20,720 nt of DNA from Sphacelaria rigidula (Eukaryota > Phaeophyceae > Sphacelariales), in contig CAXNAA020000499.1 in assembly GCA_964200075.2 (NCBI GenBank), forward strand, positions 1 through 20,720, in the 5' to 3' direction. The translations under genes were made by a program, and so were the position numbers. Under the pieces are notes generated by a model that searched no databases, was not told where the DNA came from, and saw nothing but the letters and a program-made list of their open reading frames with translations. Below, in pieces: positions 1 to 10,078 of this stretch; position 1 is the stretch's first letter; each line of letters starts with the position of its first letter.

Positions 1-416
1 TAATCCTCCGGGTTCTCATCCTCAATCAAAAGCACCATCCTCAACATAGATGATTGGCTGTTTATTTGTGCGATCCGGTCGGATCGCAGAAATACAAACG
101 ATGTCCTCCCATGGGCACTTTGAATTGACTACCTCCGAAACCTCGGGTGACTATCCGATAAGTGGAGAAACAACGTTTTCAAAGAATCGTTTTTGCACTT
201 TCCAGTCCAAATTTTGACCTTGTCCACCGCCCCCCGAGAAATCCATCCTCCATTAGTAAAATCCCGTGTTTGTTCATCTGAAATTTGCTCTTTCGTTGGT
301 CACAGTACCTGCTGGACGTGCGGTCATGTGCACGGTGATCAGCTACCGCCGCCGTTTTCATACAATCGGCACGCGGGGTTACGAACATACAAACACATTC
401 TGCACCGTTTTTGCAG
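1..416 (+). other. Unassigned upstream sequence, probably intron
   Basis: No reading frame here looks like conserved protein; the open frames are short and of low complexity of evidence. The stretch ends in a pyrimidine-containing tract and CAG at 414-416, which would serve as the 3' splice site of the putative exon that follows. If that exon is real, this is the end of an intron whose donor lies outside the window. No promoter or start codon context could be supported. Confidence 0.35.
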
Positions 417-649
417 GACCTCCCTGGCTGCGATTTCACCTTCAAAAACATCGACTGGAAGTACCATCTAAACGAAACGGCACGTATCATCCTGGATGAT
501 CGAGCCGTCAAGTGGTTCCCTGATTATGGCTGCGCCGTTCTTGCCATGCCGAGCTCGCCGGCGTCCGGCTCACCGCCGGATTGCCGAAAACTGTCAATCG
601 TGGGCCTTGACAAGTGGACCATGGACGCACACTGGATAAGATCCTCCAG
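417..649 (+). CDS. Putative internal exon, unknown domain (possible 5' part of the DUF3638-family gene)
   Basis: An open frame starts directly after TTTTTGCAG and runs to a good donor, CCAG|GTATGA, giving 77 codons plus two bases (a phase-2 end). The peptide looks protein-like, with stretches such as FKNIDWKYHLNETARIIL and LDKWTMDAHWIRSS, but I do not recognise a family. The next candidate exon at 1466 begins with exactly the one base needed to complete the split codon and keeps the frame open. That phase match is the main reason to place both in one gene. Known fungal relatives of the downstream protein have a DUF6606 region at this position, but I cannot see its diagnostic motifs here. It may instead belong to a separate upstream gene. 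Confidence 0.4.
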
Positions 650-1465
650 GTATGATGATACTTGCGTGCGGCTTCCGTGAGGCTGATGCGTGTGGTCAGA
701 AGTGCGTTGGCGAATTGGCATGAAAGTGATGCCGCGATAGCACCCTCCCCCAGAAAAATAGCTGGTTGAGGGCACAAGATCTGCATGTAAACCACAATGT
801 GGAAAGCTGAACAGACCTCCCATACCTGGGATCATCTTTGCCAGTGTCGGCCATATGAGGGGTGTCGTGAAGTCTGGAACCAGCTATTATTATGCGCTGT
901 ATGGCCACTTTCTTCGTCGCACAATTTTGGGGGCTGGTTTGGGGGGGTCTATTGCGGCATAACGCATGACAAGTTCTATCGTTTATGCACTCATTCATAG
1001 TGTTTCGCGTAGTTGCAGTATGTCAACTACCTCCCGAGTAATACTGTGATGGTGGGTTTTCAAGATCGCTTATTGATAACATCAAACTTTTGCACGCGCG
1101 AGTGCCAAGAGCATCGTGACTACTTCACTCAACCAGCCATAGGCAGCACAGCCACTGTCGGCGCCACTCCAAAAATGATAGGATATCGTGAAAAGCGCTC
1201 TGTACCCACTCTACGAGCTGCAGAACTTGCTTTGTCCATGGAAGAACGCGAGTCAAGACGTTCTACTCCATCACGATTCCCATGGTGTGTATAGATGCAA
1301 AAATAGGACATATCCAGAATTATTATCCAAATTGTGCTGTGCCTACGTCTTGGGAGAAACGTGGTTGGTTACAATTTATTCACTCGTGTATAATTTCCTG
1401 CGAGTTACGTTTCTCATCCCATCACTTGTTTGTTCCTTCCCCACTACGCATTCAATACACTGCAG
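650..1465 (+). other. Putative intron 1 (816 bp)
   Basis: Bounded by GTATGA at 650 and a TACACTGCAG acceptor at 1456-1465. It contains stops in all plus frames that would extend the preceding exon. I found no recognisable protein, repeat array or RNA gene inside. Unlike the later introns its acceptor is followed by TGGT, not GT. Confidence 0.4.
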
Positions 1466-1823
1466 TGGTGCGGGCCGTCTGCAATGCGGCTCTATTCCTG
1501 GCGACTCATCAATCGACTACTGTGGTATCGTCAAGGAGGAGCAATGGGATGAGCTGTACGGCAACCTTGTCGAAGCTTTGTACGGAGCATGCAAGAGGCG
1601 CGGTGACGAGCGCTCGGCGGCTTCCGGCAGGCAAGGTCTCCAGCACACTCCCGCGATGATCACTGCACTTATGTTTGATGCCATAGATAGACTCGGCGTC
1701 ACTGGACCGCAGGGGTCGCTATCAACTTCTCATATTTCACGGGGTGGATTCACCGACGTTGGCCTACACACCGGTGGGCGCCCCCGAGAAACGGCATGGT
1801 TCCTGGCTTGCGAGATGTTCAAG
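1466..1823 (+). CDS. Putative internal exon, unknown domain (possible DUF3638-family gene)
   Basis: This exon runs from the acceptor CACTGCAG to the donor TTCAAG|GTAGGA and holds one base plus 119 codons, ending in phase 0. The peptide contains EEQWDELYGNLVEALYGACK, a helical stretch, followed by a Gly/Ser-rich part and RPRETAWFLACEMFK just before the donor. Its frame agrees with the exon at 417-649 on one side and with the phase-0 exon at 3942 on the other. The open frame extends upstream of the acceptor but becomes Cys/Phe/Ser-rich and unconvincing there, which supports starting at 1466. No family was recognised by eye; membership in the DUF3638-family gene is inferred from phase, strand and position only. 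Confidence 0.45.
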
Positions 1824-1920
1824 GTAGGATCGTTACCAGAAAGAATGACGTCATCGACTTCCCGGTTTCGATGCGATTCTCGAAGACATATGCGTGTGAA
1901 TTAGCGTGTTTGATTTTGTG

Positions 1921-2016
<96 letters not shown>
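1921..2016. repeat. (AGT)32 microsatellite
   Basis: Thirty-two tandem AGT/GTA triplets with a single GGT variant at 1948-1950. The complementary strand reads as an artificial poly-leucine frame. It lies within intron 2, close to the donor, and adds many cryptic AG|GTAGTA donor-like strings just downstream of the real one. Confidence 0.97.
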
Positions 2017-2017
<1 letters not shown>

Positions 2018-2383
2018 TATTTGTGCGCAGTCGAGGGAGTGGGCTGGTAGTATAGTTCATATAGAGAGTTCCACCCACCACTCTAACGTGGCAGTATCTT
2101 GATGACCCGTGTGGTGGTGCCATTGTAGCACTGAAGAACACTTCAGGGAACCGTTGTTCCAGGATACACGAGGGCCCCGTGCATTATGGATCTGATTTGA
2201 CGCGAAACCGTAACCGTCCCGTGCGTACGCGCCTGCGCGCGTGTGCTGTGATTACGTGCTCGCGGGGAGCACCCGGCCAACTGCGAGCTCCACGATCCCC
2301 TTTAACCGAGCGTGGACCTTTACCGTTGACCAAGGCCTGGACCCTAAATCCCCACCCATGGGCCTCTGGTGTGCGTTGGCACA

Positions 2384-2471
2384 GTGTACATCTGGGTTGA
2401 GTGTGTTGACAGGGGTTACACGTTGCTGCCTGCGCTGTTGGGGTGTACACCTCGGCTGTGTGCCTCAGCAG
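2384..2471. repeat. Imperfect 59-bp tandem duplication
   Basis: GTGTACATCTGGGTTGAGTG at 2384 is repeated with changes as GTGTACACCTCGGCTGTGTG at 2443. The offset is 59 bases. No coding sense was found. Confidence 0.5.
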
Positions 2472-3214
2472 TTTGCAGCGAGTACATGCAGGTTATATAC
2501 CAACATTATGGATGATAAAATGATTGAGTCGTAAACTCTCACTGCCACTGAGCTCCAGCACAAGCTTGACGGAAAGCTGCGTTCACAGGAGACGAGAGAC
2601 GGAAGAACTAGAGGCCAACGTTGAAACCGAACGCAGCAAGTAAACATGCTTTGAAATACTTCGAACGCTACGTTCAAGTGCGTCTCCAGATGTACGCCAT
2701 CTACAGGTTGTGTTGGGACCAGGAACTCTTATCTAACGAGTTCACGATTCGTGGTGATTCGGGGTCACACTCTTTGAACACGTGTTGGCATGTGAGAACT
2801 AAAATCCTTGAGTTTTTCCCGGGCCAAATGGACGAAATACTAACAGTCTTCTCATGGAAATTGTCATTGAAAACACGGCTAAAATCGACATATTTTTTGC
2901 TCTAGTGAAACCAAATCGCGTGAAATTTGACTCCGGCGGGGCACCTCCCGAAGACCCCTCTCACCAGCTGGGGGAGAGCGGTGATCATTTTTGCGCCGTG
3001 ACCAGAGGCAGCTTCGCCGCGGACCTAAAGACACTGGCAGGACTCAGTATACTGGCACTGCGAGCCAGTATCCAGCCCTAGGCATTCCCCTCTGAGACAT
3101 CCTACGATGGGGGGGATTTTGGAAATTTCTCCAAGAAAACAACAGTGGTTGGTCGAACGCGCTTGTTAACGATAAATAACACTCATACTGCTTGACACCG
3201 TTTTCACCCAAATA

Positions 3215-3620
3215 CAAGCGTACCGTGAGCGTGGTAGGTCTGCTGATACACCCATGAGCCTTAATTTCGTGGAATCAAACACCACTCCTCTATCGAAGGA
3301 TCACTCCTATCGTCGCTTTGTACTATGGCGGTATCATGGATGCGTCACGGCAGTGCCACAGGGCTACCGTGAGACGGATACCCTACGGAAGTTATACTCG
3401 AGCACCATGACAGCACATGATGAAGCTAGATGCGAACAACCATGACACTACGCAATTATGTACTGCCATCACAGTGCCGTGATATTTTCGCTGTGCATCA
3501 TGATTATACCACGGCGGTGCCACGAACAGACGATCGTACCATGGGCGAAGTCGGCTAACATGCACTCATGGTAGGACTCGTCACTGCCAGCATGACAAGC
3601 CAAAATATGAGACAGGTGTT
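3215..3620. repeat. Cluster of short degenerate palindromic motifs
   Basis: Variants of a short motif recur on both strands: TCACGGCAGTGCCACAG (about 3346), ATCACAGTGCCGTGAT (about 3467), CCACGGCGGTGCCACG (about 3509) and GTCACTGCCAGCATGAC (about 3579). They are mixed with CATCATGAT/CATGACA words and repeated ACCGTGAG. The copies are too diverged for a fixed period. A decayed satellite or subterminal repeat block of a transposon is possible. Confidence 0.4.
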
Positions 3621-3941
3621 GTGCATACTAGAAGAAGGTCACGGGAAGTTTGCTCCCTACACACGATCCTGCAATAACTCAGCATCGTCCCTGACAGAAG
3701 GTTTAATCGAAGGACAGTGTGCCGTATATGTTGAGAGGGCGCCTCTAGCGATTGCGTCATGACGCATGAGTAGCATCCAGCTATTTGTCTTTCGTAGTGC
3801 CGGTTTGATAACAAGTGTCCAATATTCCCTGCGCTTCTCTACCGCAATCCGAGCCAGACGATTCTGAAATACCGCGGCGACGGTGATGACGGCCACGGCC
3901 ACGAAGCCTTGCGCACAGATGACCTGCAACTTCTGTTTCAG

Positions 3942-6038
3942 GTCGTCTTGTCGGATTTTCATCTTTGCCTGCTCGAGCGACGTCTTCTCGGCCAGACCAC
4001 GAGTACACCGGGTGACATCAATAAGGCAGTGCAGATGCTTCAGGCTACTGCGAAGTTCGGTGGGGAACTCGCTGATTGCGGCCACGATATGGAGAGGTTG
4101 GTCGAGCGGGCCAAGAAGGCCCGCCAATGCCTTGATGATTCCGCCTCGGAACTATCGGAGGCAGCTTCAGTCCAGTACGTGCTCCCCGATTCGGCCTCAT
4201 GTTTCGCGGCCTGCGGCGTTGGCAAGCTCAGGCTTCCGAACGTGATGTCTCCCGGATACGTGTCTCCCCGGATGAGAGACATGCGCTTCACGACGAATTT
4301 GTCGAGCTTCCCGAGTCCCACATGGGAGACCGGTTTGCTTACTCCTGACGGCGTTCGTGACATGATGACTTGGATTTCTCATGCTTCCGCGAGTCACGAC
4401 CATCTACGCATGGAGCTTACGCTAAGTGAGGTGGAACGACTATTCTTCATCACTGCAGAGTCGGGGTGCATCGAACGGACTGCCGCCAGTTGGAAGCAAC
4501 GCGACTTGACTATGATAGCCGGCCTTGTGGACCAGTACAAATGCGTACTTGACACGCTTCGGGGTACAGATGTTGGCAGTGTCACTTGCATGACCGTCGA
4601 ATTTCGTAGTCGGGAAGTTCTGGTTCGCTGGATTGCCTATGCCATTGTGTACGCAAGTGCTCGAGTTCATGGGCCCCGCACGATGGCTAGCTACGGGGTT
4701 AGTCTAGAGCCTAACGACCTCCGCCATCTCGTGCTGTCTGACAAGTTGGCTGTGAATGCCGCGCTAAACGTGGCAGACTTTTTACGCAAAAACACCCGTG
4801 AGGACAAGGCTATCTTCACACTTGCCGACGGCGGGAGAGCTACTTTCAGCTTCGCTGAAGAAGTGGCGCGGGGGAGCACTGTTCTTCAAAAGATTCACGC
4901 AGATGAAATGAAGGCCGCGGAACACCGCAAACATAGCCATTGGACTGAAGTACAGCGCAAACAGGCAGAGTGTTCAAAGCTAAGGATCGAAATAAGGCAT
5001 TTGAAAGAAACACTAGCATACCAGGAGAATGAATTGCTTCTTGCGACAGGCGCGAGAAGTAACGCGAGGAGGAAGAACGGCGGATGTTCGCGGTATTGTA
5101 CCTGCGTACGGTGCTCCGACGTCACGGGTGCCGAGAATGCGTGCTTGTCGACGAAGAGAATCATCTCAAGCAAGCAGGCTAAGCTAAAAGAGGCAGAACA
5201 TATAAACGCTGTGGTACAGCCCGTGCCCGAAGACGAGTCGAAGGCGCTTCAAGTGCTATTTTTCCTCCACATGCCGGAAACGTTTCGTATCTTGTCGAAG
5301 TTGAGTTTTCAGGCGCAGCAGGCACTCCTTCCATGCAAGTGGGATGACGTCTTGAGGAAGGCCATCGGCGAGCCGAAAACGCAGGGGTCTTGGGCATCAT
5401 ACTACAATGACCACCAACTTTCAGGCTTCAACGGGCAGGCACCCGTTCAGCGGGGGCAGAGCGGAGATGTGGAGCTAAGATACGTTGGTTCCGTAGTAAG
5501 GCCGGAGACACGGGTAGACGCGTGCGGGACTCCCGCGCATGGTGTTTGGTATCCTGATGGACTAGCACCGGGCTGCATGCGATGGAAGGGTGGTAGTGTT
5601 GCGACCGACAACCGGGGTCACTACTTCAACCCATTCTCATCGCGGGTGCAGACGAAGTGGATCGTCGAGGAATTTACTGAACAGCTTCCGACGGAGGACC
5701 GGGGATCTCTTCAAAAGTACATGCCGCAGCATGGTTTCCACCAGACCAGCCGCGACCGGGGGAATCTGGCTATTGCGGACCAGGGTGCGGCACCGGGCTG
5801 GTTGGGCAAGCGAGAATATTTGGTATTCGGGGCACTGCGAGCATACCCCTTACAGCAGTGGCGCAAACTGACATTGGCGCTACGAGATCGCACGCTACCC
5901 CTCGATCAACCGGCCGTACGGACACTGGTGCGCCAAGCCCTCTTCCATGTCGGAGACATGTCTAGCAGCGTGCCGCCACGGTTGCTATGGCGTGGAAAAG
6001 AGACTGAGATATTTTCAGCGTTGTTCGCCGAGCTAAAG
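3942..6038 (+). CDS. Exon of giant DUF3638-family protein: linker with coiled coil and cysteine cluster
   Basis: This 699-codon exon starts after TTCTGTTTCAG and ends at CTAAAG|GTGAGA, phase 0 on both sides. The middle follows the layout of fungal DUF3638 proteins upstream of the DUF3638 core. It has a helical segment, then a charged probable coiled coil (about residues 315-368, HADEMKAAEHRK onward), then a Cys cluster (residues 382, 386, 388, 391 and 401; CTCVRC) at the place where relatives have a CxxC, then the VQPVPEDESKALQVLFFL segment. The C-terminal ELK joins in frame to VRIEEMEH of the next exon, rebuilding a conserved helical stretch. The start is the least certain part. An alternative phase-0 acceptor lies at 4034, and an antisense frame overlaps the first 190 bases. 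Function of this region is unknown; a scaffold role is only a guess. Confidence 0.85.
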
Positions 6039-6263
6039 GTGAGAACACGAAACTTACTCAACGTAATAGATGTGGGAACATAAGGAATCATGTTTATGCC
6101 CAGCAGGCGCAATGCGCATTGTTGCATGTTGTGATGTCGGGCACACCGAGTGCACGTGAAAACCATCGCCAGGTGGCGTGTGGTGCAAATATTGAGCCAA
6201 GGGTGTCCGTAAACTGTCAACCAAACTATATCACAGAGATACGTGGCCTATGATATTAGCTCA

Positions 6264-6279
6264 GGGGGGGGGGGGGGGG
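6264..6279. repeat. G16 / C16 homopolymer
   Basis: Sixteen consecutive G on the plus strand. On the minus strand this is a C16 run directly after the last recognisable codons of the LINE remnant, so it may mark or follow that element's 3' end. It could form a G-quadruplex on the non-template strand of the host transcript. Confidence 0.95.
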
Positions 6280-6282
6280 CGT

Positions 6283-7565
6283 ACTAATTCGTTGCTTGCC
6301 TTCGTCGCTTGACCTTTGACCATTCACCCCTTTCGAGACGGAGCACCGTTTTGACTCCTAATAGATGAACCTCCAAAATTAGGGTGCGCATTACGTTTCT
6401 TCCATACACTACACAAAACTATTACATATCTTATCCCCGACCTGTTTCGCCGTCTGTGGCCACCATCTATCTCCTAGTATAGCCATTGCCTTCTGGCTGC
6501 TGTCTAGTGCATCAAGCGGTTTAATACCACCCTCGTTCACGTCCCGCATTTCCCCCTCTAGCACGTCCCGTTCCTTCTTGTATAGTTCACATTCTGCAAT
6601 TATATGACGTTTGCTCTCTTTTGCTTTGCAGCAGGGACAATTGTGTGCATCTGTTTCCTCCTCCTCTCGACTACTGGTATATCTCTTTCTTCTCTCTGGG
6701 AGGTCCAGATCCCCCACTCGAAATTGCAGTTTCAATTGTTTCGCCGCATCCATCGGGCCATGCAGATACGTTTTCATCCCGATCCCCTCTCTCAACTCCC
6801 TGTATATCTTTAGGTGCTCTTCGTCGTCTACTTTGCGTCTCAGCGCTTCTTTCTCCTTCCTTTCTACCATGTCTCTTACTGTTGTCTTGTGCCCCGTGCC
6901 TTCACCTATGGACAGTATTTCGTCTTGGTTTCCCCCCATAATTTCTGGATTTATCTATCCCACCGTATTCCAGCCTGCCCTTTTGTAATTTTCTCTCATA
7001 CGGCCTATTCAACTATGACTATCAACCATGACTGGCAATCTCTTCCTCTGCATGTTGTTCAAGCTCCATCGCCATCTCAATTCTCTCATGTCTTTGTTTG
7101 AAGTGGATACATTTCCAACTCTGTTCTCAAAGCTGTATTACTCGTCGTTTTCGAGCGCCCAAGTATATTTTTCAGCCGCTGCCATTTGCACTGTTTCCAA
7201 CTTCTTCGCCAACTTCGCGCTCCCCTCCCATACGTCTCCTGCATATTCCAGCGTTTTGGTACAATGTAGGATACATATCTTAATCCTAGTATCTAGGTGC
7301 GAGTCCCTGAGGATTGCGTCTATCCCTCTTCTCCCCACTTCTATTTTTGAGCTCTGCCACATTGTTTTTATCCTCGTTACATACAAGTACAGCGTATTTG
7401 TTGACGTTCGCTGGCACTCTCCATTCCGTAGTGTATTCCACCGCCTTTTCATCTTCTTCTGTAATCCTTGCGGTATTTCTGATATTCTCACGAGATCATC
7501 CGTGAACATCAACCCCGAGGCCATATCTTCCCCCACCTTGACTCCTTACTCCGCATTTGCATAGC
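6283..7565 (-). mobile_element. 5'-truncated, decayed LINE (non-LTR retrotransposon), 3' half
   Basis: Read on the minus strand, the remnant begins within a reverse transcriptase (GVKVGED..., in frame after an in-frame TAA near 7545). RT motif C follows as GLMFTDDLV near 7513-7487, with the catalytic DD. Next comes the RT thumb/connection with KTLEYAGDVWEGSAKLAKKL, a frameshifted stretch at about 6940-7137, and a C-terminal part (6939-6409). The C-terminal part has LQFRVGDLDLPERRKRYTSS and a CCHC zinc knuckle, C-x2-C-x7-H-x4-C, near 6639-6590. After another frameshift near 6410 the tail VWKKRNAHPN...GAPSRKG continues to about 6285. The absence of the endonuclease and RT N-terminus fits ordinary 5' truncation. 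At least two frameshifts and a stop make it inactive. It belongs to a different LINE lineage from the plus-strand element at 16078-19565. Confidence 0.85.
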
Positions 7566-7739
7566 TCGGGGGAGAGGGGAGGGGAGGCTACTTTGAGGTT
7601 ATGTTGTCGGTAGAATTCACTTTCACATGACCAGTGTTACACGTCGGAAGGGCACGCATCCATGTCACAAATTGTAAGAAGATACTTGCGCAATATTTCA
7701 TTTTTGTCGTCCGGTTCAGAGATGGTTATATAAGAGTCT

Positions 7740-8200
7740 CTCCCGATTCATACGGGAGCCTTGCATCATCGTGCAAGCTTCATCTGGAATTTATACAAAT
7801 CAGCTCGGGACATCCACCGAGAACTCCATGTCCGTCTGGTGGGACGTTCAAACCTCCCACGTGCGAACGCCCATATGGAACATGGATACCCTCTAGGATA
7901 TAATTTTGGCATCTAATTTCATTTCGAACATCCATGAAAAGGATAGACCTCCATGTGGGATATATTTGGAACCTTCATCAAGGATTTTGATGCCAATCTG
8001 GCATGACCATTTGGGATGTCTACCTGGGATTCCCAGGATTTGCTCATAATACTCACCCGGGATGTCCATCAAGAAAATTGATATATTTCCGGCAACTCCA
8101 TCCATGACCTCCATCGGGACGTTGACGTCCGTTCCAGATGCCGACCTGGACCTTGGATGTCCAGAACGGCATCTGATTGGGAGGTGGATGTCCACCTTGA
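7740..8200. repeat. Hairpin-headed array of degenerate CATCTGGGAT-type repeats (copy 1)
   Basis: The block opens with two perfect hairpins in tandem, CTCCCG-7nt-CGGGAG (7740-7758) and CTTGCA-6nt-TGCAAG (7760-7777). About 400 bases follow in which words of the type CATCTGGAAT, CATGTGGGATAT, ATTTGGGATGTC, CCTGGGAT and CCCGGGATGTCCATC recur at irregular spacing. A shorter block at 14711-14895 starts with the same hairpin sequence (GCCTTGCATATCGTGCAA) and has a cleaner array. I infer that they are copies of one dispersed repeat family. No coding capacity. Confidence 0.6.
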
Positions 8201-9897
8201 GTTTTCCAACTTGCTTCGACCAGTTTCCCTTGTCAGCGATGTTTTCTGAAGTCAGGTTCCCGCTAGTTCAAAATCAAACCTCCTTGCCAAACCCAACCTT
8301 AACCCCAACAGTAGCCGTTCAACCCTGAACTTGGAAACCCGCGGAAATATTCTGCGCTGTTGACCATATTGATATATTTTTTATATATACAAGGTTCCCT
8401 CTCGGGAGGATGGTACGGGCCTCCCGGGGGTGACGCAAGTCGAAAATATATGGTTAAGAAAGGCTGTTGTATCTCGATGTACAGTAGCGATTGTGGCTGT
8501 ACAAAACATCGCGCGCGTTATCGGATGTCATTCGGAAATATAAAATATGAGAATTTGGACGGAGGCCGACGGTGGAACCGCCGGCGTAGGACATGTGTAG
8601 TATTTCAGAGGTGCCAGAGTGCGACATAGCTCTCGTGCCACAAAGACATGACAGCGGGAGACACTTCCCGAAACTTTGGAATGCGTGGAACATTCTGGGC
8701 ATGTTCTTCGTATATCACTGTGGCTTCCACATCACCGGGCCTTTTTTCAAAACAGGGTGATTGTTTTTCGCGGCAAAACGTTCCTGTGCTGCCGTGGTGC
8801 TGTACCTTGTTCAACCCGCCAATGGTCCATTGCACGACCTAGTCTTTGCTGCAGACCAAGGCCACCGCAATGTTCGATTGTTTTACTCTGCTTTGCTCTC
8901 ATGTTCTCGTGACATTGACGGCATAACCGGTGTGTTCGTGCTCCCAAATGAACAAGAACGCGACGAAGAGAAACACGGAGAAGCAATACCCCGCCAAAAG
9001 CATTCCTGTTTGAATTCTTCCATGATCTTTAACAGGCTTTTGTGTCTTGTTTCAAGTTTTCCATTATCTTGAAAAGGCTTTTGTGGTTCGGGATCGACAC
9101 CCGGCGGAAAAAGGCCGGTTTTAGCGACTTTTGGTGGCCAGAACACGCTGCACAGGTATCAGATGACGCTCAAACCTAAACGGTAATGTCCCGCTAAGCC
9201 TTTTCAGTGAGCTACAAAAGAAAACGCGGGGAAAAATGCCTTGTCGCCAGAGAAAACTCAGCAAAAGTGGTGAAAAATGTGGAATGATACATGTACATAT
9301 ACAGGGGATGGTGTGCGCTGGTGGCGCGCCGTGCTTTGTGTGTGCTGACAGAGCATACATGTGAACTACTACTGTGCGCTGCGGTTGTGCAGTAGAGCGT
9401 ATGCTGCTACGATAAATATCCTGGCTAGCTTCTGGCACATACGTGATAGTTTACGCAATCTGATAATACATCGTGCTGACACAAGGTAGACGTCGCAGGT
9501 GGACATTTCAGGTTCATGTGAGGTCTCAGATGGATACACCATATATACGTGTGTATATCGAATGAAATTCGCACGATAATGCACGATTATGCCCGATGTC
9601 GCACCGGTCGGGGTAGGCGTCCCGAACGGAGTCGCCATGCGAAACGCGTCATCTCAATGCAGTACTTCTCGCCGTTCCGGAACAGTGTGTACTATTCCAG
9701 TAAAGACAAGTGAGCGTTCATCAACTCTTTCTCGAGCTTTGCTTTCACACGGTTCGGGAAAATTATGTTTGTACTTGGGATATTTTGCTCAGGTGTAGCA
9801 GTTTTCATTTCACCAGCGGAACCATTCGTACCTTACTCGATCCAAAGATGGACAAGTAAGTTTTTCAAATATACCGTCCGGCTGAAAATTGGTCGTG

Positions 9898-10013
9898 TGA
9901 GAGTTGTGCCCAGTTCAAAGGCAGTTGTGGGAGAGCTCCACTTTTCTCGTGTGGTTCGATTATGTCCATATGAGAGTTGTTGTGCTCAGGTCAAAGATGA
10001 TACTGTAAGAGTC
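9898..10013. repeat. 73-bp imperfect tandem repeat near an acceptor site
   Basis: TGAGAGTTGTGCCCAGTTCA at 9898 recurs as TGAGAGTTGTTGTGCTCAGG at 9971, each followed by CAAAG and later GAG(C)TCC. The offset is 73 bases. The second copy ends about 65 bases before the 3' splice site at 10078, in the region where a branch point would lie. Confidence 0.65.
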
Positions 10014-10078
10014 CGCCTTGCGCTTGAAAGTCCTTTGTGAAATTTCTGACAAGCGCGACGTACCACCTCTGCATGCAG

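Larger units (their letters stand above)
1824..3941 (+). other. Putative intron 2 (2,118 bp)
   Basis: The donor is AAG|GTAGGA and the acceptor is TTCTGTTTCAG|GTC, the best polypyrimidine-type acceptor in the window. It contains an AGT microsatellite 97 bases from the donor, a small tandem duplication near 2384-2471, a perfect 8-bp hairpin at 3049-3071, and a cluster of short palindromic motifs from about 3215 to 3620. Open frames at 2854-3081 and elsewhere show no family resemblance. Confidence 0.5.
6039..10078 (+). other. Intron 3 (4,040 bp) with transposon debris
   Basis: The donor is AAG|GTGAGA and the acceptor is TGCATGCAG|GTT, phase 0. The flanking exons fuse in frame to a segment conserved in the protein family, so this boundary pair is well supported. 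It hosts a minus-strand LINE 3' end (6283-7565), a hairpin-headed repeat array (7740-8200) and a 73-bp tandem repeat near the acceptor. From about 8200 to 9890 I see no gene or RNA. That stretch has AT-rich patches (8368-8391) and short words such as GCACGAT repeated near 9569-9590, but no supportable feature. Confidence 0.85.

Noticed and set aside
1851-2141. Minus-strand frame with a long poly-leucine stretch
   Set aside because: It is only the translation of the AGT microsatellite; flanks show no protein character.
3909-3941. ATG at 3909 as start codon of the 3942-6038 frame
   Set aside because: A strong acceptor TTCTGTTTCAG lies inside and keeps phase 0 with the preceding exon, and the conserved protein must continue upstream; an internal exon is more likely than a new start.
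6604-7564. Plus-strand frames rich in Ser, Phe and Leu (up to 178 codons)
   Set aside because: They are the complement of the minus-strand LINE remnant, which has recognisable RT and zinc-knuckle motifs.
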